Shown here one piece after another: positions 41,838-50,921 of a stretch of DNA of 60,665 nucleotides; position 1 is the first letter of the stretch, and every line of letters starts with the position of its first letter. A program made the translations under genes and the position numbers. A model generated the notes under the pieces. It was not told where the DNA came from. It searched no databases and saw only the letters and a list, made by a program, of their open reading frames with translations. The stretch spans positions 1 to 60,665 of the forward strand of contig JBGPBV010000024.1 in assembly GCA_041481445.1 (NCBI GenBank). The letters are read 5' to 3'. The stretch comes from AA29 sp041481445 (GTDB taxonomy: Bacteria > Acidobacteriota > Vicinamibacteria > Fen-336).

Positions 41838-42248
41838 GTGTGGGCCGTCATCGACACCAGCGTCTACATCGGCCACTGGGAGCGCGGGCTCTACGCCGAC
41901 AGGCTGGACGAGGTCAGGAAGGCCTTCGTCGTTCGGCACTCGGCCGTCGTGCTCTCGGAGCTTCGCCGAGGGGCGCGAACCCCGCGGGCGGCAAGGACGG
42001 TCGCCCGGCTGCACGAGCTGGCCTCGACGATCTGGGGGCCCACGGCGACGGACTGGTGGGAGGCGGGTCGCATCATCCAGACGGTGGGCGACGCGCATGA
42101 CTGGGACCGCAACAAGCGGCGCGACTTCCAGAACGACGCCCTCATCGCCTTGACCGCCCGAGGCCACGGGGCCACGGTGGTCACCGCCAACCGCGAGGAT
42201 TTCGAGATCCTGGGCAAGGCGCTCGGGGTCGCCGTCCTCATCGTCTGA
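41838..42248 (+). CDS. PIN-domain toxin (VapC-like)
   Basis: Start chosen at the GTG at 41838 (VWAVIDTSVYIGHWERG), directly after the antitoxin; 136 residues. Acidic PIN residues are in VIDTSVY, VVLSELRRGA and QNDALIALTARGHGATVVTANREDF. The NDALIA and TANREDF parts are typical of the VapC group that cuts tRNA. It is the second such module within 1.5 kb after the tRNA-Pro gene. Confidence 0.88.
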   Translation: MWAVIDTSVYIGHWERGLYADRLDEVRKAFVVRHSAVVLSELRRGARTPRAARTVARLHELASTIWGPTATDWWEAGRIIQTVGDAHDWDRNKRRDFQNDALIALTARGHGATVVTANREDFEILGKALGVAVLIV

Positions 42249-42303
42249 CTTCGTTCGCGGCCTGAGCACGGCCGGGTGTCGACCCGGTGGCATAATCGGC
42301 CTC

Positions 42304-43134
42304 GTGGCCGAGCTCGAGGACGGCGCGCTCGTGCAGGCCGCTCAAGGCGGCGACGGGGAAGCGCTCGACGCTCTGCTCAAGGAGTACCAGCCCCACATCT
42401 ACCGGTTCGGCATGAAGATGTGCCGGGACCCCGAGGATGCCGAGGATGTCCTCCAGGAGACCCTCTTCGCCGCGGCGCGCACCCTGCACGGCTTCCGGAG
42501 CGCATCCTCCGTCTCGACCTGGCTCTACACGATCGCGCGCAGCTTCTGCATCAAGAAGCGGCGGCGCCGCGCCTTCGCTCCGGAGGTCGTCTCCCTGGAG
42601 ACGGAAGCGCTTCAGGTGGGAACCGCCCGGGACCACGCACCGGATCCCGAGCGAAGCCTGGAGGATCGGGAGCGGGGGGAGGCCCTGGAGCTCGCGATCA
42701 AGGCCCTGGAGCCGGAGTACCGCGAGGTCCTCCTGCTGCGCGATGTGGAGGGCCTCTCCGCCGCGGAGGTGGCCCAGGTGACCGGTGTGAGTGTCGGGGC
42801 GGTCAAGAGCCGCCTGCACCGGGCGCGCGTGGCCGTGCGCGACCGGCTCACCCCGCTGATGGCGCCCGCCGGAGCACCCGCCGCCGCCGGGCCCGGCGCC
42901 TGCCCGGACGTCGTCGCCCTTCTCTCCCGGCATCTGGAGGGCGACATCGGCCCGGATGCTTGCGCCGAGATGGAGAAACACGTCGCCGGCTGCCCGCGCT
43001 GCCAATCGGCCTGCGAGTCGCTCCGGCAGACCCTGCGGCTCTGCGGTGCCACCCCCGCTCCCGATGTGCCCGAGGCCCTCAAACGGTCCATCCGCCGGGG
43101 CATCCAGAGCCTCCTGGGCGAGCGGCGCGGCTGA
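42304..43134 (+). CDS. ECF sigma factor with fused zinc anti-sigma-like (ZAS) domain
   Basis: The 276-residue protein starts at a GTG. Residues about 25–95 are sigma region 2 (YRFGMKMCRDPEDAEDVLQETLFAA, SVSTWLYTIARSFC) and about 130–185 region 4 (LEPEYREVLLLRDVEGLS, GVSVGAVKSRLHRARV). After a Pro/Ala linker, residues about 200–245 form a zf-HC2 fold with HxxxCxxC in EKHVAGCPRCQSAC. ZAS domains normally belong to separate anti-sigma factors that sense redox or metals, so this sigma may control itself in cis. It converges on the efflux operon with 3 bases between stops. No separate anti-sigma gene is adjacent. Confidence 0.88.
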   Translation: MAELEDGALVQAAQGGDGEALDALLKEYQPHIYRFGMKMCRDPEDAEDVLQETLFAAARTLHGFRSASSVSTWLYTIARSFCIKKRRRRAFAPEVVSLETEALQVGTARDHAPDPERSLEDRERGEALELAIKALEPEYREVLLLRDVEGLSAAEVAQVTGVSVGAVKSRLHRARVAVRDRLTPLMAPAGAPAAAGPGACPDVVALLSRHLEGDIGPDACAEMEKHVAGCPRCQSACESLRQTLRLCGATPAPDVPEALKRSIRRGIQSLLGERRG

Positions 43135-43137
43135 CCT

Positions 43138-43347
43138 TCACTTCCGCGCCGGCGAGCCGGCGTCGGGAACGCCGAACCAGCGGAAGACGGTCATGGCCGG
43201 GCAGGCGTTCGTGAAGGCGGACTGGAAGAGGTTCGCTCCCACGAACGCCGTGAACAGGAAGAATCCGGCGTGAACCCAGTAGCCGAGGGCGACGGACGCC
43301 ATCACCAGGAAACCCGCCAGTGCCCGGACGGCTCGTTCGACAGTCAT
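43138..43347 (-). CDS. DUF2892/YgaP-like small membrane protein
   Basis: Start at ATG 43347; 69 residues with two hydrophobic helices (AGFLVMASVALGYWVHAGFF, and LFTAFVGANLFQSAFTNACPAM). The NACPAM cysteine motif and MTVERAVR start are typical of DUF2892 proteins, which form the membrane part of YgaP-type rhodaneses. It is last in the RND efflux operon and 14 bases after the pump stop. The function of such stand-alone versions is not established. Confidence 0.85.
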   Translation of the reverse strand: MTVERAVRALAGFLVMASVALGYWVHAGFFLFTAFVGANLFQSAFTNACPAMTVFRWFGVPDAGSPARK

Positions 43348-43361
43348 GAGCATCTCCTTGC

Positions 43362-46300
43362 CTACGATGCGATCGTCGGGGTCGAGCCCTCCTGGCGCAG
43401 GATGTCCGCTCGTCCCCGGCGTGCGATCAGGTAGTAGACGACGGGCACCGCCATGCGCGAGAGGAACGTCGCCGCGACCTCGCCCGTCATCAGGCTGATG
43501 GCGAGGCCCTGGAAGATCGGGTCGAAGAGGATGACGAGGGAGCCGACGACCACCGCGGCGGCGGTCAGCAGCATGGGGCGGAAGCGCACGGCTCCCGCCT
43601 CCACGACGGCTTCGGCGAGCGGCGTGCCCTGGCGCACCTTCAGCTCGGTGAAGTCCACGAGGATGATCGAGTTCCGCACGATGATGCCCGCACCGGCGAT
43701 GAAGCCGATCATGGAGGTGGCGGTGAAGAAGGCGCCAAAGGCCCAGTGGCCGGGCAGGATGCCGATGAGCGACAGGGGAATCGGCAAGAGTATCGCGAGG
43801 GGCACGGAGAAGGACTGGAACCACCCGATGACCAGGATCGCGATCAGGACCAGCACCACCGCGAAGGCGATTCCCAGGTCGCGAAACACCTCGTACGTGA
43901 TCTGCCACTCGCCGTCCCATTTCAGGGCGGGCCGATCGCTCGTGGCGGGGGCCTCGACCGCGTAGCGTTCGATCCGAGCCCCGGCCGGGGACGGGAGCGC
44001 GTCGATCTTCTCGTTCAGGGCGGCCAGGGCATAGACGGGGCTCTCGCGCTGGCCGGCCAGGTCGCCGAAGACGTAGACGACGGGCTTCAGGTCCTTGTGC
44101 AGGATGGGCTGGGGTTCCGGGGTGCGGCCGGCGCGCGCGATCTGTCCGAGCGCCACCGGTCCGCCGGGCGCGTCGACGCGCAGCGAGAGTCGGCGATCGA
44201 GATCGCCGCGATCGGCGGCGGAAAGGCGCAGACGTACGGGGACCGCCTCCCGGGAGGCGGGGACGTCCAGGCGGCCGATGTCCCGGCCCGCCCCGGGCCC
44301 GCCGATCGTCTCGACGGCGGTCTGGGCGGAAACGCCCTTGAGCCCCGCCTTCTCGCGATCGACAACCAAGGTCATGCGATCACGCGGCGCCTCCGACGAG
44401 TCGTCCACGTCGACGACGCCGGGCGTGGCCTCGAAGAGGCCGCGGATCCTCTTCGCGAGGTCCTCGCGGGCGTCCGCCGACGGGCCGTAGATCTCGGCCA
44501 CCAGCGTGTCGAGCACGGGAGGGCCGGGAGGGATCTCGATGACCTTGACCCGTGCCCGGCGGGTCTTGGCGATCTCCTGGAGGAGGGGGCGCACCTTCTT
44601 GGCGAGGTCGTGGGACTGGAGGCTTCGGTTGCCCTTGCCCACGAGGTTCACCTGGAGGTCGGCCCCGCTCGGCAAGCGGCGCAGGAAGTAGTGCCGCACG
44701 AGCCCGTTGAAATTGTAGGGGGCGGCGGTGCCCGCGTAGGTCTGGACGTCGGAGACCTCCGGCACGGCGGCCAGCGCCCGGCCCATCTGTCGCGCCGTCT
44801 CCAGCGTGACCTCGAGCGGCGTGCCCGCGTCGTGATCCACGAGCACCTGGAACTCGCTCTTGTTGTCGAAGGGGAGCATCTTGACCTTCACGAGCCCCAC
44901 GCCGACCATTCCAACCGAAGCCAGGAGGACCGCGACGATGCCGGCGAAGAACGCCCAGCGCACCCTTGGCTTGGCGATGAGCGCGGTCATGGCCCGGCGA
45001 TAGATCCGCGTCTGCCATCCGTCCCTGGCCTCGTGGGCGGTGCCGGCCTCGTGGTGCCGGAAGATCCGATACGCCGCCCAGGGCGAAACGATGAAGGCCA
45101 CGGCCAGGGAGAAGAGCATTGCCGCCGAAGCCCCCGTCGGAATGGGCCTCATGTACGGGCCCATCAGTCCGCGCACGAATGCCAGGGGGAGGATCGCCGC
45201 GATCACGGTGAAGGTGGCGAGGATCGTGGGGTTGCCGACCTCGTCCACCGCCTCCGCCGCCACGCGCAGGAAGGACTCGCCGGGCTTCTCGCGATGGTGC
45301 CGCTCGATGTTCTCGACCACGACGATCGCGTCGTCCACCAGGATGCCGATGGAAAAGATGAGCGCGAAGAGGGTCACGCGATTCAGCGTGTAGCCGGCCA
45401 GGAAGTAGATGAACAGGGTCAGGGCCAGGGTCACGGGCACCGCGATGCCGACGACGAGCCCGGAGCGCCATCCCATGGCGAGCGAGATGAGGGCTACCAC
45501 CGAGAGCGTGGCGATCAGGAGATGCTGGACCAGCTCGTTGGACTTGTCCTCCGCCGTCCGGCCGTAGTTGCGGGTGATCTCCAGGTGGACGGTGGAGGGA
45601 AGGAGGCGGGGGCGGAGCATCTCGACCTTGCTCAGCGCGAGCTCGGCAAGGTGGGTGGCATTGGCGCCGGGTCGCTTCGCCAGGGCGATGGTCACGGCGG
45701 GGTACTCGCGACCGGCGGGCCGTTCGGCGGTCGCTCGGGCACTCCCGACGGAGAAGAACACGGCGTCCGTGGTTTCGCCGGGACCGTCGATCACCCTGGA
45801 TACGTCGGCCACATAGACGGGCCGGCCGGCCCGAAGGCCGACCACGGCGCGGGCCACGTCCTCGGAGGTCCCGAACCGCGGACCCGCCTCGATGCGCGTC
45901 TCCCGGTTGTCCCGCACCATCGTCCCCGCGTCCTGCTCTGCCGCCGCGGAGCGGAGTGCGCCCGAGAGCGCGACCCAGCTGACACCGGCCGCGGCCATGC
46001 GCTCCGGATCGGGCTCCACCCGGACGATACGGGGCTGTCCACCGATCAGGTAGGCCTTGCTCGTCTCCGGGATCTCGGAGAGCTCCGCGGCCAGCTCGGC
46101 CGCCACCGGGCGCAGCTCGTCGCTCGACGAGGTCTCGCTCCAGAGAGTGAGGGTCAGGAACGGCACGTCGTCGATGGAATGCAGCTCGACGGCGGGAGGC
46201 AAGGCGTCGGGAGGCAGGGTTCCCCCCGTTGCGGACAAGCGCTCGTAGACCTTGACCAGGCTCTCCTCGTTCGATTCATTCACCCGGAAGCGGACGGTCA

Positions 46301-46586
46301 CGACGGCGACCCCGGAGCGGGCCGCGGCGTAGACGTGCTCGACCCCGGAAAGGCCCCACATGGCACGCTCGAGGGGCTCGACGACTCGGGTCTCGATCTC
46401 GCCGGGTTCCGCTCCGGGCCAGGCCACCGCGACGTCGACCATGGGGACCCGGATCTGCGGCTCCTCCTCGCGCGGAGTGGCCAGGAGGGCGAGCGCGCCG
46501 AGCCCGAGGGACGCGGCGATGAGCAGCGGCGTCAGCTTGCTGTCGAGGAAGGCGTGGGCGATTCGACCCGCGAAGCCGACGCGCAT
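43362..46586 (-). CDS. RND efflux pump, inner-membrane subunit
   Basis: The 1,074-residue pump has the RND layout of 12 helices and two large periplasmic loops. Helix 4 carries the proton-relay Asp pair in GILVDDAIVVVENIERHH, and the FEFQ-like porter segments are present (REEEPQIRVPMVDVAVAWPG near the N-terminus). It probably exports drugs, solvents or metals; the helix-4 Asp pair alone does not distinguish metal from drug pumps. It starts immediately after the adaptor stop (46587/46586), so it belongs to the leftward operon 49009–43138. An intact Walker-type motif is not expected, because RND pumps use the proton gradient. Confidence 0.93.
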   Translation of the reverse strand: MRVGFAGRIAHAFLDSKLTPLLIAASLGLGALALLATPREEEPQIRVPMVDVAVAWPGAEPGEIETRVVEPLERAMWGLSGVEHVYAAARSGVAVVTVRFRVNESNEESLVKVYERLSATGGTLPPDALPPAVELHSIDDVPFLTLTLWSETSSSDELRPVAAELAAELSEIPETSKAYLIGGQPRIVRVEPDPERMAAAGVSWVALSGALRSAAAEQDAGTMVRDNRETRIEAGPRFGTSEDVARAVVGLRAGRPVYVADVSRVIDGPGETTDAVFFSVGSARATAERPAGREYPAVTIALAKRPGANATHLAELALSKVEMLRPRLLPSTVHLEITRNYGRTAEDKSNELVQHLLIATLSVVALISLAMGWRSGLVVGIAVPVTLALTLFIYFLAGYTLNRVTLFALIFSIGILVDDAIVVVENIERHHREKPGESFLRVAAEAVDEVGNPTILATFTVIAAILPLAFVRGLMGPYMRPIPTGASAAMLFSLAVAFIVSPWAAYRIFRHHEAGTAHEARDGWQTRIYRRAMTALIAKPRVRWAFFAGIVAVLLASVGMVGVGLVKVKMLPFDNKSEFQVLVDHDAGTPLEVTLETARQMGRALAAVPEVSDVQTYAGTAAPYNFNGLVRHYFLRRLPSGADLQVNLVGKGNRSLQSHDLAKKVRPLLQEIAKTRRARVKVIEIPPGPPVLDTLVAEIYGPSADAREDLAKRIRGLFEATPGVVDVDDSSEAPRDRMTLVVDREKAGLKGVSAQTAVETIGGPGAGRDIGRLDVPASREAVPVRLRLSAADRGDLDRRLSLRVDAPGGPVALGQIARAGRTPEPQPILHKDLKPVVYVFGDLAGQRESPVYALAALNEKIDALPSPAGARIERYAVEAPATSDRPALKWDGEWQITYEVFRDLGIAFAVVLVLIAILVIGWFQSFSVPLAILLPIPLSLIGILPGHWAFGAFFTATSMIGFIAGAGIIVRNSIILVDFTELKVRQGTPLAEAVVEAGAVRFRPMLLTAAAVVVGSLVILFDPIFQGLAISLMTGEVAATFLSRMAVPVVYYLIARRGRADILRQEGSTPTIAS

Positions 46587-47657
46587 CTACCGGGGCTCCG
46601 AAACGGCTTCCGCCACTGGCGCGCCGTCCACGAGGTCGCTCGGTTCGAGGACCACGCGGTCGCCGGCGTCGACTCCCGCCCGGACCTCCGTAGACGACCC
46701 TTCCGTGGCTCCGACCGCCACCCAGCGCAGGCGCGCCCTTCCCCCTGCCACCACGAAGACGCCGTTCAGGCCGCCGCGCCGAAGCACCGCACCGCTGGGT
46801 ACGAGCAGCCGGGGAATGCCGGCCGGCGAGGGCACCAGGAGGCGGGCGAACAGACCTGAGCGCAGGCCTGGGGCCGCCGGTAAGTCCGCTCTGACCTCGA
46901 AGCGGTGAGTGGCCGGGTCCCCGGAGGCGGAAACGGCCCTGAGCGTCGCCATGAGGGGCTCGGTTTGGCCGTCGACCAGCGCGGGCACGGTGAGTCCGGG
47001 GCGCAACCGGGAGACGAGGGTTCCCTCGACAGTGGCCCAGACTTCGAGGCCGCCGCTTCCTTCGATCTCTATGATCGTGGTCCCCGGCGTCACGACGTCG
47101 CCCACGCTCGCGGGCCGGGAAGCCACCGTGCCTGCGAAGGGAGCACGGAGCGCCGAATACGTGAGGCGGTCGCGGGCGGCCGCCGTCGCCGCCGCCGTCG
47201 CCGCCGCGCGTGCGCGGCTCTCCTCCGCTTCCTTCGGAGTCGCCGCGCCTTTCTTCAGGAGGGCCTCGACGCGCGCGAGGTCGACGTCGGCGGCCTTCGC
47301 CGCCGCCTCCGCGGCCACGAGGCCCGACCGCAGGGCCGTGTCGTCGAGCCGGGCGACCAATGCTCCCGTGGCGACACGGTCACCCTCACGCCACGGCAGC
47401 TCGACCACGGACGCCGGGATGCGAGCGGCGAGCGTAGCGCGCTGTCGTGCCTGCACGGTCGCGGGCACGGCAATGCTTCCCGTGCCGCCGCTACGCTCCA
47501 CGGCGGCCGTGCGGACCAGGCGAGGGGGGGTCTGCGCCTCGCCGGTGGCGGGCCGCGAAGACTCGTGACCGCAGGCCGCCAGTACGACGGGAAGCGCGGC
47601 CAGGGCTGCGGCGGCCAGGGAGCGCCGGGCGCCCCGTGGCATCGGCGATCGATCCAT
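46587..47657 (-). CDS. RND periplasmic adaptor lipoprotein (membrane fusion protein)
   Basis: Start set at ATG 47657, which gives a signal with a good lipobox LAAC; 356 residues. Then come the biotinyl-lipoyl-like part (SVVELPWREGDRVATGALVARLD), a short alpha-hairpin very rich in Ala and Glu, YSALRAPFAGTVASR, and beta-barrel segments ending in DRVVLEPSDLVDGAPV. It links pump and outer-membrane channel. Its ATG overlaps the stop of the TolC-like gene by one base. Confidence 0.92.
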   Translation of the reverse strand: MDRSPMPRGARRSLAAAALAALPVVLAACGHESSRPATGEAQTPPRLVRTAAVERSGGTGSIAVPATVQARQRATLAARIPASVVELPWREGDRVATGALVARLDDTALRSGLVAAEAAAKAADVDLARVEALLKKGAATPKEAEESRARAAATAAATAAARDRLTYSALRAPFAGTVASRPASVGDVVTPGTTIIEIEGSGGLEVWATVEGTLVSRLRPGLTVPALVDGQTEPLMATLRAVSASGDPATHRFEVRADLPAAPGLRSGLFARLLVPSPAGIPRLLVPSGAVLRRGGLNGVFVVAGGRARLRWVAVGATEGSSTEVRAGVDAGDRVVLEPSDLVDGAPVAEAVSEPR

Positions 47658-49009
47658 CACAACCCTCCCGCCGCGCGCAGCAACGCCGCGTCGGCGACGG
47701 CCGCCTCCGTGGCGACGCGAAGCTCGTCCAACTCGGCGGCCAGGCTCGCCGCTTCCGTCTCGAGCTCGTCGGTGAGCGTCGCCATGCCTTGCTGATACCG
47801 CTCCTGAACGACACGGAGCGCTTCGCGTCCCTCCTTGGCGCCTCCGGCCGCCGCGGCGTAGCGTTCCCGGGCCGACTGAGCGCGTTGCCACGCGGTCTCC
47901 ACTTCCAGTCGCACCTGATCGCGGCTCGCCCGGACCTCGAGGTCGGCCGCGCGTGCCTCCGCCGATGCGACCGCCACACGCTTGCCCCGGGTCGGGTCGA
48001 ATACGTTCCACCGCAGGAGGACGCCGAATGCGCCGGACTGGGCGCCGCTGGAGAAGCCGCTGCGGTCATCCTGGATCTGGCCCCAGGCCGCGAGCTCCGG
48101 CCAGCTCGCGCGCTCCTCGGCGCGGACCGACCACGTCTCGGCCGTGACGCGCGCGCCCGCGACTCGCAGGGACGGCCGTGCGTCCAGGGCTCGTGACACC
48201 CAGGAACGGCCGTCGCCCTCCAGGGGCGGCGGGGCAGCCGGCAGTTCCGTGGGTCGGTACGAGAGGGCCGGGTCCGATCCGAGAGCGCGCGAGAGCATCG
48301 CGACGGCGATCCGGGTGTCGGCTCGGCGCTCCGCGAGGTCGGCCTCCCGTTGCCGGCGCCTGGCCCGGACCCGGAGAAGGTCCGCGCGGAGCGACGCCCC
48401 CTCGCCGACCCGCGCCTCCACGTCGGCCTCGCGGGCCCGGGCGCTGGCCAGCGCGCGTTCCGCGACGTCAACGACTCGATAGGCAAGGGCCGCCCGGCGG
48501 TAGGCTTCCACCACTCGGAGTCGCAGGTCCTGCAGGGTCTCGTCGGCCAGGGCTTCCGCGGCCCGACCGCCGGAGGACTGGGCCTCCGCGCGAGCCTTGA
48601 CGGCGCCGAAGACGTCCACGGGCACCTCGGCCACCAGCGTCGTCGTGAGATGCGACAGGGCATCGGGGGAGTTGAGCCGGTCGATGGCGAAGTCGTCCGG
48701 CGTGAACTCCCCGGAGTTCAGCTTCTGGGCGAAGACCATCGACGGTGTATTGGTGCGCGACCAACCCGAGGCGAGCGCGAGGCGCGGCCAACTCGTCCTC
48801 TTCACCGCCTGGGCTCGCGCGGCCTGGGCCGCGGTCCGGGCCCGCTGGGCCAGGATCTCGGGATTCTGCCGTTGCGCGAGGTCCAGGGCTTGCGCAAGCG
48901 AGAGAGGCGCTTCCTGGGCCCAGAGGGGCGTCGCCGAGGTCACGAGGGCGAGGCCGGCTACCAGGTGGCGCACTTTGCGGGCGGGGCTCAGCCTCGGAGG
49001 GGTCTGCAT
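47657..49009 (-). CDS. TolC-family outer-membrane efflux channel
   Basis: Start chosen at ATG 49009, where a signal peptide begins (QTPPRLSPARKVRHLVAGLALVTSATPLWAQE). The 450 residues have two TolC repeats, each with long helices: LSLAQALDLAQRQNPEILAQRAR at the front, and RSWVSRALDARPSLRVAGARVTAE with the later LVEVETAWQRA-type helices. TolC-like channels span the periplasm and outer membrane. It is the first gene of the efflux operon; a 410-base gap with a divergent gene lies upstream and should contain the promoter. Confidence 0.92.
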   Translation of the reverse strand: MQTPPRLSPARKVRHLVAGLALVTSATPLWAQEAPLSLAQALDLAQRQNPEILAQRARTAAQAARAQAVKRTSWPRLALASGWSRTNTPSMVFAQKLNSGEFTPDDFAIDRLNSPDALSHLTTTLVAEVPVDVFGAVKARAEAQSSGGRAAEALADETLQDLRLRVVEAYRRAALAYRVVDVAERALASARAREADVEARVGEGASLRADLLRVRARRRQREADLAERRADTRIAVAMLSRALGSDPALSYRPTELPAAPPPLEGDGRSWVSRALDARPSLRVAGARVTAETWSVRAEERASWPELAAWGQIQDDRSGFSSGAQSGAFGVLLRWNVFDPTRGKRVAVASAEARAADLEVRASRDQVRLEVETAWQRAQSARERYAAAAGGAKEGREALRVVQERYQQGMATLTDELETEAASLAAELDELRVATEAAVADAALLRAAGGL

Positions 49010-49419
49010 GCAGTCTTGCCTTCGCACGATGAGAGCCAGACGGACCCGGAAGGATTCAGGAGGCCCGGACGCCCGGTTTGACCGGTCTGAGTGCAATGGC
49101 GGGCCAGGACGGGGTGGCCCAGGTCACACGGTCCCTTCCGCCCGCTCCCCCGGATGAAACGTTCGGGCCCCGTTCTGCGCGTCCCTCTGTGTGGCGCTCT
49201 TTCAGGGTCGGACCGGTTCTTGTGGACGCAGGGCGGCCGCGGCCGCGCCCGGCCCGCGCGTGAGCCCGCGCACGTGCGCGAGAACTTGCCCGCGGCGCCG
49301 TCGTAGATCACACCAAGGGTCACCGCCGAAACCAAGAGAGCTCACTGGGATCTCGCTTAAGGCACTGCCGCCGCCGGGGGGCGCCGGTGTCTCTTCACCC
49401 CCGGAGGAGCGATGAAGTC
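49010..49419. other. 410-bp divergent intergenic region, no gene seen
   Basis: The gap separates the leftward efflux operon from the rightward secreted-protein gene. Short open frames in it are Arg- and Pro-rich and do not look like proteins. An Shine-Dalgarno GGAGGAG lies at 49402–49408 for the rightward gene. No convincing -35/-10 pair was found by eye. Confidence 0.5.
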
Positions 49420-50199
49420 ATGCGAAAGATGATGGTGACGGGCGTCCTGCTCGCCGGCGCCGCCGGCGCCTGGGCGGGCGGAGGACGCATGAGCATCCAG
49501 GACACGGCGAAGTACATCGTCAGCCACGGCCGCGCCAGCCAGGACGCGCGCGCGACGGACGCGCAGACGACGTTCACGGAGATCGGGGTCACCAACGCGA
49601 TCGGACAGCTCGTGATCGCGGCCTCGCCCGACCAGGTGGGCGACGGTGCCCTCGTGTGGTCGTCGGCGGCGGGCACGCCCAAGGGCGTGCTGCTCGTCTC
49701 CGAGCAGAACGCCGGACAGGTCGCCGTCTTCAACACCGCCGGCAACCCGAGGTTCATCCTCGACGGAAACGCGGGCCTGCTCTCGGCGCCCGGTGACGTC
49801 GCCGAGCGGTTCCCGTCCGCGGCCCAGCTCGAGCCGGGCAGCGTCGTGGCCATCGATCCGAGCGCCGCGGGCGCGGTGATCGCGGCCAGCCGTCCCTACG
49901 ACCGTCGCGTGGCCGGCGTCGTCTCCGGCGCCAACGACTATCGGCCGGGGATCACGCTGCGCGCGGACGACTCGGTCAAGAACGCGGTCCCGGTCACGCT
50001 CACGGGCACCGTCTACTGCCTGGCCTCGAACGTCAACGGCGCGATCCACGCCGGCGACCTGCTCACCACCTCGGCCGTGACCGGCCACGCGATGCGCGTC
50101 AGCGACATCGACGCCGCGCACGGCGCCATCGTCGGCAAGGCGCTCGAGGACCTTCGCGGGGACCGTGGCCTGGTGATGATCCTGGCCAGCCTGCAGTAA
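49420..50199 (+). CDS. Secreted protein with a collar/fibre-like beta C-terminal domain, function unknown
   Basis: ATG 49420 was chosen because it begins a signal peptide (RKMMVTGVLLAGAAGAWAGG) after a GGAGGAG site; an ATG at 49412 is out of frame. The 259-residue protein is rich in beta strands. Its C-terminal 95 residues follow a pattern I know from bacterial and phage fibre-like proteins: VAGVVSGAND, TLTGTVYCLASNVNGAIHAGDLLTTS, GHAM, IVGKALEDL and a final MILASLQ. It is present as a single-copy gene with its own terminator and is likely exported. Role not known; an adhesive or structural surface protein is a guess. Confidence 0.6.
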   Translation: MRKMMVTGVLLAGAAGAWAGGGRMSIQDTAKYIVSHGRASQDARATDAQTTFTEIGVTNAIGQLVIAASPDQVGDGALVWSSAAGTPKGVLLVSEQNAGQVAVFNTAGNPRFILDGNAGLLSAPGDVAERFPSAAQLEPGSVVAIDPSAAGAVIAASRPYDRRVAGVVSGANDYRPGITLRADDSVKNAVPVTLTGTVYCLASNVNGAIHAGDLLTTSAVTGHAMRVSDIDAAHGAIVGKALEDLRGDRGLVMILASLQ

Positions 50200-50213
50200 C
50201 TCCCGCCTGGATG

Positions 50214-50242
50214 GGGCGGGGGCGGCTCAGGGGCCCCCGCCC
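50214..50242 (+). terminator. GC-only hairpin after the secreted-protein gene
   Basis: GGGCGGGGGC (50214–50223) pairs with GCCCCCGCCC (50233–50242), ten G–C pairs over a 9-base loop. It stands 15 bases after the stop. No T-tract follows. Confidence 0.55.
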
Positions 50243-50367
50243 GTCCGGAGTCCTGGAATCCCGAACGCCCAACTCGGACTCGCCCCGCCGCCTCGCGCTG
50301 TAAGTCGCTGACCACGCCCGCCCGCCGCGGCCGTGGGCCGGGCACGGCAATTGCCCCGTCTCCGGCC

Positions 50368-50637
50368 GTGCGCGAGACGATCACCGGCAGGCACGAGGGC
50401 CGACGCAGCGTGAGGTGCCTCCTCACCGTCCCCCTCGCGGTGTCCTGCGACGGGGTCGAGGTCGTGCGCGCCCACACGGCGCTCCTCCGGGTCGCGTGGT
50501 GTGGCGGCGAAGACCTGCCCGGCCTGTTCAAGCTCGGCATCGAGCTGCTGGGCGTGGCCCCCGACTTCTGGGGCGACCTCTACGATCCCTCCTCGTTGCC
50601 GCCGGCGGCCGCCGACTCAGGCCGCCCGGCCTGACCG
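50368..50637 (+). pseudogene. PilZ-like protein, probably internally deleted
   Basis: A reading of about 88 residues from GTG 50368 begins RETITGRHEGRRSVRCLLTVPLAVSCDG and ends KLGIELLGVAPDFWGDLYDP. The front resembles the RRSVR opening and the end the GIELL..FWG closing of PilZ-like proteins common in Acidobacteriota, but the conserved middle seems missing between VRAHTALL and RVAWCGG. PilZ domains bind cyclic-di-GMP, yet the DxSxxG motif is not visible here, so binding is doubtful. It may be a remnant rather than a working gene. Confidence 0.4.
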
Positions 50638-50921
50638 GCAAGCGCCCCCATGTACATCCTGTCGATCGCGGTCCTGTGGATCGTCGCCCGATGGCACGTC
50701 CTCAGCCTGTGGGTCAACGCGCGCCGGCGCCTCGTCCGGGTTTCCGGACGGAAGTCCGGGATTCCGCAGGGGATTTCGGGGCGGACACCGCGGGAAACCG
50801 CCGCAAACCCTTGCCCGCCTGCGGCTCCGGCTCTGGCCGTCGGCTTGCAAACCACGGACGGGCGCGCCGCCGGGTCGAAGCCGACCGTGGGACGTGCGCG
50901 CGAAGGAGAGACGCCGTCGCG

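Noticed and set aside
40755..42248. Integrated island at tRNA-Pro
   Set aside because: No integrase, transposase or direct repeat of the tRNA end was found in the window; the toxin–antitoxin pairs alone are not proof.
50745..50915. Possible cyclic-di-GMP riboswitch before the PBP-like stub, because of GCAAACC and GGGACG words
   Set aside because: The words are not in the required order and the GAAA tetraloop and GCAAAGCC core are missing. Chance in GC-rich DNA is more likely; a covariance-model search would decide.
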